From: JADKCL01 sp046329055
Lineage (GTDB): Bacteria > Bacteroidota > Bacteroidia > J057 > JADKCL01
DNA length: 64,000 bases
Reading direction: 5' to 3'
Assembly (NCBI GenBank): GCA_046329055.1
Contig: JAXLVK010000002.1
Location: forward strand, 53,137 to 117,136
Part shown: in pieces, positions 35,962-43,386 of the stretch
Position numbering within the stretch: position 1 is the first letter of the stretch
How the letters are laid out: every line of letters begins with the position of its first letter
The notes under the pieces: generated by a model
Seen by the model: the letters and a program-made list of their open reading frames with translations, nothing else
Told to the model about the DNA's origin: nothing
Database searches by the model: none
Position numbers and translations under genes: made by a program

Positions 35962-37107
35962 ATGGCCAACGCCTACAGGAAGCTCTACCGGATTCAAATC
36001 GCCCACTCCTACTACACGGATGCGAATGGGCTGAGGGATTTTGTGGTTCGTCCATTGGCTGACACGGTGCAGATGCTCAGGGATCACAGGATGCGCTTCA
36101 TCCAAAATGTGGATGGGGTGTATGTGAGCTATGAGTCGCTGTTCAATGAAGACACCGGGGACTACGATCCCTTCATCCCGGCCACAGAGATCACGGACGG
36201 CACGAAGATTCGACTGGCGCTGGAGTTGCAAAATCCTTGGTTTTTCAATTTCACTGACCTGAGCGGCATCGCCGATCCCAAGGAGTTGCGGCGGTCCATC
36301 CTGTTCTACACCACGGTGGGCGCGACGCCAACGATGGCCGATCCCCCGGATTATACCGCCAGCCTCGCATTGGCGACACCAGAGTGGTTGACTTTCCAAA
36401 AGGCTGCCTTCTCCTATGTCTATACGCTCACTGGAAATCCCGCAAGCGGAACCCTGAGGCTGATCAGTCCGAATGGCGCAGTGGTGCGGACCTATTCAAG
36501 CACGAGGGACGAGGCCAACAAGTACACGGCATTTGTGGAAATGAGTCGCTTGAAACCGGGGCGCTATTCCCTGCAAAGGGTGAACGAAGGCGTAGCAGAG
36601 GGCGATCCAGAGTATTTCTACTTTGACCCGGACATCAACCCGGCCGCCACGTTTGCCGTGATCGAGTTGGTGAAGGACGAGACCTGGGAGACACTGCAGG
36701 CCTACAATGCCGACCCCTCCAACAATGGCATGATGAAGGTGGTCCTGAGCTTTCAGCACCGGGTGGAAACCTGGAACTACAAGGTCGTCTTCAAGAACAC
36801 CGCCCTGCCGCTGGATGGGTCCGACCCGGACTACGACGAGATCAGCATCAGCGAGTTTTTCGCGGAGATTCCGGGCAACCGCTACCATGTCGATTCGGGC
36901 ACCGACACCTTCGAGTTCGAGGTGGTGCGTGCACTGGGGACGATGAATGGCTATGATATGGTGGAGGTGCTGTCAGTGGACGAGTACCCGCTGTACCAAG
37001 AGACCAAGAAGAACCTGAGTCTGAAGGTGGGCGAGACGGAGATCTATGCCGACTTGCCGAACCCTGACTACAAGAACCTGAGAACAGAAGTAATCATCTA
37101 TGTATAA
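35962..37107 (+). CDS. Unknown protein inside the eCIS operon
   Basis: 381 residues with no signal peptide. It begins MANAYRKLYRIQIAHSYYTD and continues FVVRPLADTVQMLRDHRMRF. The remainder looks beta-rich (KIRLALELQNPWFFNF, EVVRALGTMNGYDMVEVLSV). It sits between the cap gene and the sheath gene, 20 bases before the latter, so it is very likely made with the particle. I do not recognise a named family. A cap adaptor or sheath-associated role, as described for cap adaptors in other Bacteroidota particles, is only a positional guess. Confidence 0.6.
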   Translation: MANAYRKLYRIQIAHSYYTDANGLRDFVVRPLADTVQMLRDHRMRFIQNVDGVYVSYESLFNEDTGDYDPFIPATEITDGTKIRLALELQNPWFFNFTDLSGIADPKELRRSILFYTTVGATPTMADPPDYTASLALATPEWLTFQKAAFSYVYTLTGNPASGTLRLISPNGAVVRTYSSTRDEANKYTAFVEMSRLKPGRYSLQRVNEGVAEGDPEYFYFDPDINPAATFAVIELVKDETWETLQAYNADPSNNGMMKVVLSFQHRVETWNYKVVFKNTALPLDGSDPDYDEISISEFFAEIPGNRYHVDSGTDTFEFEVVRALGTMNGYDMVEVLSVDEYPLYQETKKNLSLKVGETEIYADLPNPDYKNLRTEVIIYV

Positions 37108-37127
37108 TCTTTTAATCACCGTTTAAT

Positions 37128-39200
37128 ATGGCATCATCCTACAAGACACCAGGCGTATATATTGAGGAGATCTCCTCATTGCCTGCATCCGTGGCCCAGG
37201 TTGAGACCGCAATCCCAGCCTTCATTGGGTACACAGAGTATCATGAGGACACGGACGGCACCGACCTGCTCAATGTCCCGACGCGCATCTCGTCCCTGGT
37301 GGAATACCAGGAGAAGTACGGCGGTGCAGCTCCCCTTGCTGTGACACAAGTGAACCTTGATGCATTCAATCAAGTGAGCTCCATCGCAAGCGACGCAACC
37401 TTCTACATGTACGATTCGTTGCGCATGTTCTGGGCAAATGGCGGAGGCGATTGCTACATCGTTTCTGTCGGCAAGTACAGGACGACACTTGGCGGGATCA
37501 CAACGGTGACAGAATCAGCTTTGTCGGGTGCGCTTGCTCCCTTGAAGAAGGCCGATGAGCCCACTCTGTTGCTCGCTCCTGATGCAGTGTTGATGGATCA
37601 ATCCGACATCAACAGCCTTTATCAGGCGATGCTGTCCCATGCCAACTACATGCAAGACCGCTTCTGCGTTTTTGACCTGAAGGAAAACGGCGGCAATGAC
37701 TTCTTCGATGATGCAGTTACCGGTTTCCGTGAGGGGATTGGTGTGAACTACCTCAAGTACGGTGCAGCATACGGTCCGTGGATCAAGGCCACCCTGCCCA
37801 AGTCGGTATCCTATGCCGACCTCAAAGGGAAAATCTTCAAGACGGGCACGCAGAAAACCCTTGAAGAGCTTGCCGACCCTACCAGCGACCAGGCTCAATT
37901 CACCGCCCAGCGTCTCGATGCACTCACGGCGGACAATATTACCTACACCACCAGCCTGAATACACTGACATCTGGTAGCGATTTGGAAGAGGCGTACAGC
38001 GTCAAGCTTGCCGCCTTCTCAAGCCAATCGCTCACAACAGCATCCGCCATCAGGACAAAAACAGAAGCTCTGTTCGACTTCCTTTTCAGCACCATTCACC
38101 TCTACGACGCTTGGTTGAACAATGGCGTCGCGGGTTCGTTTGCTGACCGCAAGGCTGACTACGGATTTGCTGCAAGTATTGTGGATGGCAAGACCTACCT
38201 CTACAATGAAACCAACACATTCGTTGCTAGCACGGTGAGGGATATCGCTTCCACCTTGTTGGAAGTCGTGGTTGAGTACAACACCAAGTTTGCTCCGACC
38301 ACAGCCTATGACCCCACCTCCAGCTTCACGTGGGCGAAGAATTCTGATGCTACGATCTGGAACAGCATTTTCACTGCCCTTCCAGTGACGTCCACAACCG
38401 ACTTCTTTGGCACCACTGCTGAAACTGCAGCCAATGCCAAGGCGATCGATTTCCGGAACAACGCTATCGACGACTTCACCCTCTTTTTCACTCCGCTGGC
38501 CAATGCGATCAAAGCCACAGGCCTGCTGGCCACTGGCTTGGTTCCGGCGATCGAAGCCTCTGCAACCGAGCAGATCCCGACCTACAAGTCCATCGTGACC
38601 GCAATCAGCAAGGAGCTCGTGGTCCTGCCGCCGTCCGGCGCCATCGTGGGTGTTTATGCCGCAACCGACCGCAACCGCGGTGTGTGGAAGGCTCCCGCCA
38701 ACGTCAGCCTCGCCGCCACCGCAGGTGTTCAGACGCTCATCAGCCACGAAGAGCAGGAAAACCTGAACGTGGACGTGGTCGCTGGCAAGTCCATCAACGC
38801 CATCCGTCCCTTCACGGGCAAGGGCATCCTAGTCTGGGGCGCACGCACCCTGGCTGGCAATGACAACGAGTGGCGCTACGTGCCTGTCCGCCGCCTCTAC
38901 ATCATGGTCGAGGAGTCCATCAAGAAGGCGACTGAGTTCGTGGTGTTCGAGCCGAACGACAAGAACACCTGGGTGCGCATGAAAGGCATGATCAGCAACT
39001 TCCTGACCGAGCTCTGGCGCGCAGGTGCCCTGGCTGGTGCGAAGCCTGAGCAATCCTTCTTCGTGAACGTGGGCCTGGGCGAGACCATGACCCCGCTGGA
39101 TATCCTGGAAGGCCGCATGATCGTCGAGATCGGCCTGGCAGCTGTCCGTCCGGCAGAGTTCATCATCCTCCGCTTCTACCACAAGCTGCAGGAGAGCTGA
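37128..39200 (+). CDS. Contractile tail sheath protein
   Basis: 690 residues. The N-terminus, YKTPGVYIEEISSLPASVAQ, is the classic start of phage-type sheath proteins, and the C-terminal 250 residues hold the conserved sheath core: VYAATDRNRGVWKAPANVSL, INAIRPFTGKGILVWGARTL, WRYVPVRRLYIMVEESIKKA and LGETMTPLDILEGRMIVEIG. The middle part is a variable insert exposed on the particle surface. Only one sheath gene is present, whereas Afp and PVC carry three. The sheath contracts to drive the inner tube through the target membrane. Confidence 0.93.
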   Translation: MASSYKTPGVYIEEISSLPASVAQVETAIPAFIGYTEYHEDTDGTDLLNVPTRISSLVEYQEKYGGAAPLAVTQVNLDAFNQVSSIASDATFYMYDSLRMFWANGGGDCYIVSVGKYRTTLGGITTVTESALSGALAPLKKADEPTLLLAPDAVLMDQSDINSLYQAMLSHANYMQDRFCVFDLKENGGNDFFDDAVTGFREGIGVNYLKYGAAYGPWIKATLPKSVSYADLKGKIFKTGTQKTLEELADPTSDQAQFTAQRLDALTADNITYTTSLNTLTSGSDLEEAYSVKLAAFSSQSLTTASAIRTKTEALFDFLFSTIHLYDAWLNNGVAGSFADRKADYGFAASIVDGKTYLYNETNTFVASTVRDIASTLLEVVVEYNTKFAPTTAYDPTSSFTWAKNSDATIWNSIFTALPVTSTTDFFGTTAETAANAKAIDFRNNAIDDFTLFFTPLANAIKATGLLATGLVPAIEASATEQIPTYKSIVTAISKELVVLPPSGAIVGVYAATDRNRGVWKAPANVSLAATAGVQTLISHEEQENLNVDVVAGKSINAIRPFTGKGILVWGARTLAGNDNEWRYVPVRRLYIMVEESIKKATEFVVFEPNDKNTWVRMKGMISNFLTELWRAGALAGAKPEQSFFVNVGLGETMTPLDILEGRMIVEIGLAAVRPAEFIILRFYHKLQES

Positions 39201-39223
39201 TCACTGCTCGACAAGGTTCATTC

Positions 39224-39231
39224 TAGGTTTG
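39224..39231 (+). promoter_or_regulatory. Candidate internal promoter before the tube gene
   Basis: TAGGTTTG matches TAnnTTTG exactly, 81 bases before the tube start codon. No convincing -33 element is visible, and the hairpin at 39267-39285 lies in the leader it would produce. It could boost synthesis of the tube, which is needed in many copies. Confidence 0.35.
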
Positions 39232-39266
39232 TTTCAATTTTTTAGAACATCAAGACTTGCCTGCAG

Positions 39267-39285
39267 CCGGGTGAATCCCGCCCGG
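39267..39285 (+). other. Hairpin in the leader of the tube gene
   Basis: CCGGG (39267-39271) pairs with CCCGG (39281-39285) over a 9-base loop, about 27 bases before the tube ATG. It could act as an mRNA end, processing site or attenuator between the sheath and tube genes. Confidence 0.35.
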
Positions 39286-39311
39286 TGGGGGCATAAAAAT
39301 CGAAATACAAC

Positions 39312-39746
39312 ATGGCTACAGCATATCCAATGCCCGTCTTTCACTTCGAAGTCGATTGGGGCGGCACCAACTTGGGTTTTTCAGAAGTCTCCGGTCTCAC
39401 CCGTGAGACACAGGTCATCGAATACCGCGATGGCCTGAGCAAGGAATACAACGTGAGCAAGATGCCCGGCATCCCGAAATTTGGCAACATCACCCTCAAG
39501 CGTGGCATCGTGAAGGGAGACGCCAACTTCAAGGACTGGTACAATACCATCGCCCTGAATACCGTGGAGCGGCGCACCATCACCATCAAGCTGCTCGACG
39601 AGGAGCACAACCCCACTGTGACGTGGACGGTGAAAAACGCATTTCCGGTGAAGATGGACGGCCCCGGCCTGAAGGCAACCGGCAACGAAGTCGCCATCGA
39701 AACCCTGGAGATCGCCCACGAGGGCCTCACGGTTGAGTTCAACTGA
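39312..39746 (+). CDS. Inner tube protein (gp19/Afp1-like)
   Basis: 144 residues of the phage T4 gp19/Hcp-like tube family, the hexameric ring that stacks inside the sheath. Recognisable blocks are YPMPVFHFEVDWGGTNLGFS, EVSGLTRETQVIEYRDG, KMPGIPKFGNITLKRGIVKG, TIKLLDEEHNPTVTWTVKNA and EVAIETLEIAHEGLTVEF. It is the first of two tube-family genes, with the second nine bases later. Identical folds make the exact Afp counterpart uncertain; the length fits the main tube subunit (Afp1/Pvc1). Confidence 0.93.
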   Translation: MATAYPMPVFHFEVDWGGTNLGFSEVSGLTRETQVIEYRDGLSKEYNVSKMPGIPKFGNITLKRGIVKGDANFKDWYNTIALNTVERRTITIKLLDEEHNPTVTWTVKNAFPVKMDGPGLKATGNEVAIETLEIAHEGLTVEFN

Positions 39747-39754
39747 TGTGACCC

Positions 39755-40237
39755 ATGGCTGCTGAGGAAAACTCCCAAGAGCAGGAGAACATTCCCTACC
39801 CCCCCGTCGGATTCCACTTCGAGGTGGTTTTCGACGGGGTGGATGGCTCCAATGAATTGATCGACGCCCGCTTTCAGGAGGTGTCAGGATTCGGTGTGGA
39901 GCTGACCACGGAGGAAATCGACGAAGGTGGGGAGAACAGGTTCATTCATAGGGTTCCGAAGAAAACCAAGTACAGCAACCTCGTGTTGAAGCGAGGGCTC
40001 ATGACCGATTCCGGTCTGGTCACTTGGATCACGGATGCCATTGAGAACTACATCTTCAAGCCTGCCTTGGTCACAGTGAACTTGCTGGACGAGGAACACA
40101 ACACCCTCGTCAGTTGGGACTTTGCCAGGGCATACCCCGTCAAGTGGAGCACGAGCGACCTCAAGGCGCAGGACAACAGCATCGTGGTCGAGACCTTGGA
40201 GTTGTCTTATCAGTTTTTCACCAAGAGCTATCATTGA
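39755..40237 (+). CDS. Second tube-family protein, probable tube initiator (Afp5-like)
   Basis: 160 residues, same fold as the main tube protein: PPVGFHFEVVFDGVDG, FQEVSGFGVELTTEEIDEGG, TKYSNLVLKRGLMTDSGLV, VNLLDEEHNTLVSWDFARAY and SIVVETLELSYQFFTKSYH. A divergent second tube gene with a longer N-terminus usually encodes the ring that joins the tube to the baseplate spike. The following mini-gene starts 12 bases after its stop. Confidence 0.88.
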   Translation: MAAEENSQEQENIPYPPVGFHFEVVFDGVDGSNELIDARFQEVSGFGVELTTEEIDEGGENRFIHRVPKKTKYSNLVLKRGLMTDSGLVTWITDAIENYIFKPALVTVNLLDEEHNTLVSWDFARAYPVKWSTSDLKAQDNSIVVETLELSYQFFTKSYH

Positions 40238-40249
40238 TAGGAGGGCATC

Positions 40250-40426
40250 ATGCCTGTAGAAATTCGGGAAGTTCTGATCCGGGCCGTCGTGGACCCGCAG
40301 GCAGGCAACGCCTCCGGCGGAGCAGCAGGCGGTGCTGGCGGAGGGCCGCAACAGCAAGCCGGTGATTCCGCTGGCGAGATCGTCAAGAAAGTCTTCGAGA
40401 AACTCAGAGACAAGGAGGAGCGGTAG
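40250..40426 (+). CDS. DUF5908-type mini-protein of the eCIS cluster
   Basis: 58 residues, too short to be found by length-filtered gene callers. It starts MPVEIREVLIRAVVDPQ, typical of the DUF5908 family found next to tube and LysM genes in Bacteroidota injection systems, has a Gly/Ala-rich hinge (GGAAGGAGGG) and ends in a charged helix (AGEIVKKVFEKLRDKEER). The sequence TAGGAGGGC about six bases before the ATG is a strong ribosome-binding site. It ends three bases before the LysM gene. Function unknown; its conserved position suggests a small structural or chaperone part. Confidence 0.75.
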   Translation: MPVEIREVLIRAVVDPQAGNASGGAAGGAGGGPQQQAGDSAGEIVKKVFEKLRDKEER

Positions 40427-40428
40427 CT

Positions 40429-41154
40429 ATGTCCGACAAGAACACCAGGCTCACCATCTACGCCTACGACGACGAGAAGTACAAGGACGGCGAACGCACG
40501 TTTACCGTGATGTTCAATCCGAGTAACTACACCCGGAAGTTCGCGATCACCTACGACGATAAGCAGGCGTCCGGCACGACTGGTCTCCCTCAGAAAATCA
40601 AGGAGATCAAGCCTGGGGACTTCCAGTTGGAGTTTGTGATCGATGGCACCGGAACCGCAGCCCACGTCGAGGTCTCCAACGCCAAGGCAGAGGAGATCGC
40701 CCAGGATGATGTGGAGAAGGTGGATGTCCTCACCAAGGTGGACGAGTTTCGTGATGCCTGCATCCTGATGCGGAGCAACACCCACCGGCCGCCCTTCCTC
40801 AGGATCGTATGGGGATCGCTCAGCGTGGATTGCGTCCTTCTCAGCTGTGATGTGAAGCACACCCTCTTCGACAAGAGCGGCAAGCCGATCCGGGCCACCA
40901 TCTCCGCCACTTTCAAGGAAGCCATCTCCGATGAAATGCGGGTGGCCAAGGACAAGAAGAACTCTCCAGACCTGACGCACTTGCGCATCGTTCAGGAGGG
41001 TGACACCCTGCCCTTGATGACCTACCGCATCTACGGTGACTCCAAGTACTACCTGCAAGTCGCCCGCGCCAATGGCCTCAAAGACTTTCGGAAACTCAAG
41101 GCAGGTCAAGAGATCTTTTTCCCACCCATCAATAAAAGCAGTTCCAAGGCATGA
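40429..41154 (+). CDS. LysM-containing eCIS baseplate protein (Afp7-like)
   Basis: 241 residues. The N-terminal two thirds hold the baseplate-hub-like domain (FTVMFNPSNYTRKFAITYDD, then DFQLEFVIDGTG). The C-terminus has a LysM-like unit around residues 185-235: LRIVQEGDTLPLMTYRIYGD, then LQVARANGLKDFRKLKAGQE. This pairing is standard in the Afp7/Pvc7 protein that lies between tube and spike. The last four bases overlap the start of the VgrG-like gene (ATGA at 41151-41154), indicating translational coupling. Confidence 0.88.
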   Translation: MSDKNTRLTIYAYDDEKYKDGERTFTVMFNPSNYTRKFAITYDDKQASGTTGLPQKIKEIKPGDFQLEFVIDGTGTAAHVEVSNAKAEEIAQDDVEKVDVLTKVDEFRDACILMRSNTHRPPFLRIVWGSLSVDCVLLSCDVKHTLFDKSGKPIRATISATFKEAISDEMRVAKDKKNSPDLTHLRIVQEGDTLPLMTYRIYGDSKYYLQVARANGLKDFRKLKAGQEIFFPPINKSSSKA

Positions 41155-42902
41155 GTGCCGACCAGACGATACCCTCCGAAAAGCCCATGGACTTGGTCAC
41201 GGTCACCCTCCTCATGGAGGGGCAGGCAGTGGCTCAGGAGGTTCAGGTCTTGTCCTATGCCGTCACCAAGGCGGTGAACACCATTGGGACCGCTCGGATC
41301 GTGCTATCGGATGGCAACGCAGCCAAGGAGGAATTCGCCCACAGTACCGGGGAAAACTTCCTGCCGGGGAAGAAAATCGAGATCAAGGCGGGTTACCACA
41401 GTGAGGAGGAGACCATTTTCAAGGGCATCATCGTCCGGCACAGCATCACTGTGGGCACGACAGGCACCACCATGGTGCTGGACTGCAAGGACGAGGCCGT
41501 GAAAATGACCGTCGGTCGCAAGAACGCCTACTTCTATGAAAAGAAGGACAGCGAGATCATCAGCGAGATCGGCGGAAACTACGGTGGACTCTCGGTGGAC
41601 GCTGAGGCGACGAGCGCCAAGCACAAGGAAATGGTGCAGTACTACTGCACAGACTGGGACTTCATCGTGTCGCGAGCCGAGAAAAACGGGATGCTCGTGT
41701 ACAACGATGATGGCACCATCAAGGTCGCTAAGCCCGACTTGAGTCCTGAGCCCGTCCTCAAGCTGCGGTTCGGGGCCACCATACTTGCCTTCTCCGCTGA
41801 AATGGATGCCCGGCATCAATTCAAGTCGGTGAAGGGGGTGGGATGGAGCCAAGCGGACCAGGCGTTGTTGGAGGTGGATGGGGCATCGCCCTCGCTGACC
41901 GAGGCGGGCAACCTCAGCTCCAGCACCCTCGCGGACGTGGTGGCGATCGACCCTTACCTCGTGCAGCACGGCGGCTCCATCACAGACGTGGAACTCCAGG
42001 CTTGGGCCGATGCGACATTCATGCGCGGACAGCTTGCCAAGGTCCAAGGGATGGTGCGGTTTCATGGCATCCAAGCCGTGAAGCCGGGCACCGTGCTGGA
42101 AGTGGGCGGAGTCGGAGATCGGTTCAATGGCAAGGTCTTCGTCGCAGGCGTGCTGCATGAACTCATGAACGGCACCTGGGAAACGACCGTTGAGTTCGGC
42201 CTGTCGCCCAAATGGTTTGACAGGAAATACCCGGACATCATGGACCTGCCTGCGGGCGGTTTGTTGCCAGGCATCAATGGCCTGCATGTGGGCAAGGTCG
42301 TGGCGCTGGAAGGTGACCCGGACGGGGAGGAGCGCATCCAAGTGCGCATGCCTACCATCAGTCCGAGCGATGATGGGATCTGGTCGCGGTTGGCGACACT
42401 CGATGCGGGGAACAACCGCGGGTGGGTGTTTCGTCCGGAGATCGATGACGAGGTGGTGGTAGGCTTCATGAATGCCGATCCTCGTTTTCCAGTGGTGCTC
42501 GGGCACCTGCACAGCAGCAAGAGCCCCTCGCCCATCCCCGCGAGCGACGACAACCATGAGAAGGGTCTCCTGACACGCAGCGAACTCAAGCTACACTTCG
42601 ACGACGACAAGAAGGTGATCACCATTCAGACCCCGGGCGGCAATAAGATCGTGCTGAGCGATGATGCCCAAGGGATCACGGTGGAAGATCAGAACGGAAA
42701 CAAGATGGAGATGACACCAGACGGGATCAACATGGAGAGTCCCGGCGCCATCACCGTCAAAGCCTCCAAGGACCTGTCCCTGGAGGGCATGAATGTGAAC
42801 ATCAAGGCCAGCGCCCAACTCAAGGCAGAGGGCAGTGCCGGAGCAGAACTGAGCACCGGTGCCGTCTGCACTGTCAAGGGGTCCATGGTTCAGATCAACT
42901 GA
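41151..42902 (+). CDS. VgrG-like spike protein (Afp8/gp5-gp27-like)
   Basis: 583 residues. Residues 1-360 form the gp27-like hub (KPMDLVTVTLLMEGQAVAQE, GTTMVLDCKDEAVKMTVGRK). Residues 370-470 form the gp5-like OB domain (LHVGKVVALEGDPDGEERIQ, WVFRPEIDDEVVVGFMNADP). The last 110 residues make a repetitive beta-prism needle: KVITIQTPGGNKIVLSDDAQ, then a series of GITVE/GINME/TVKAS-type strands. The protein forms the trimeric tip under the tube. No PAAR-repeat tip gene follows, as it would in Afp, so this needle may be the actual tip. Confidence 0.9.
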   Translation: MSADQTIPSEKPMDLVTVTLLMEGQAVAQEVQVLSYAVTKAVNTIGTARIVLSDGNAAKEEFAHSTGENFLPGKKIEIKAGYHSEEETIFKGIIVRHSITVGTTGTTMVLDCKDEAVKMTVGRKNAYFYEKKDSEIISEIGGNYGGLSVDAEATSAKHKEMVQYYCTDWDFIVSRAEKNGMLVYNDDGTIKVAKPDLSPEPVLKLRFGATILAFSAEMDARHQFKSVKGVGWSQADQALLEVDGASPSLTEAGNLSSSTLADVVAIDPYLVQHGGSITDVELQAWADATFMRGQLAKVQGMVRFHGIQAVKPGTVLEVGGVGDRFNGKVFVAGVLHELMNGTWETTVEFGLSPKWFDRKYPDIMDLPAGGLLPGINGLHVGKVVALEGDPDGEERIQVRMPTISPSDDGIWSRLATLDAGNNRGWVFRPEIDDEVVVGFMNADPRFPVVLGHLHSSKSPSPIPASDDNHEKGLLTRSELKLHFDDDKKVITIQTPGGNKIVLSDDAQGITVEDQNGNKMEMTPDGINMESPGAITVKASKDLSLEGMNVNIKASAQLKAEGSAGAELSTGAVCTVKGSMVQIN

Positions 42903-42963
42903 TACGGAATCCGACGGCGAGTATTGCGAGCAGCGCGACTCCCCGCCGACATGTTAGCAAGGC

Positions 42964-43386
42964 ATGGATGAAGAAAAAAAATTCACCTCATTTCTCGGGA
43001 CCGGCTGGGGCTTTCCGCCCACATTCAAGCGGGGAATCGATTCCGTGGAGATGATCTCTGATGCGACCGATGTTCATTCCTCCATCGAGATTCTGCTCGC
43101 GACCGCGGTCGGCGAGAGGGTCATGCAGCCTGAATACGGCTGCAACCTACGCGACATGCAGTTTGAGCCACTGAACGAAAACCTCCGCACCTTTTTCAAG
43201 CGCAAGATCGAGGACGCGATCATCTTATTCGAACCGCGAGTCCTGCTCGATGACGTGGGGATGCAAGTCCGCAACACTGAGGGCATGATCTTCATCAACC
43301 TCAACTACCGCATCGTCAACACCAATACCCGGTACAACATCGTCTATCCGTTCTACCTCAAAGAAGGATCGGAGGTGAAGTCATGA
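42964..43386 (+). CDS. gpW/GP25-like baseplate wedge protein (Afp9-like)
   Basis: 140 residues of the T4 gp25 / TssE lysozyme-like family: FLGTGWGFPPTFKRGIDSVE, SIEILLATAVGERVMQPEYG, CNLRDMQFEPLNENLRTFF and KRKIEDAIILFEPRVLLDDV, ending IVYPFYLKEGSEVKS. The conserved baseplate role is to connect wedge to sheath start. The EPRV segment is the family signature. 61 bases separate it from the spike gene, and its end overlaps the next start (ATGA at 43383-43386). Confidence 0.92.
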   Translation: MDEEKKFTSFLGTGWGFPPTFKRGIDSVEMISDATDVHSSIEILLATAVGERVMQPEYGCNLRDMQFEPLNENLRTFFKRKIEDAIILFEPRVLLDDVGMQVRNTEGMIFINLNYRIVNTNTRYNIVYPFYLKEGSEVKS

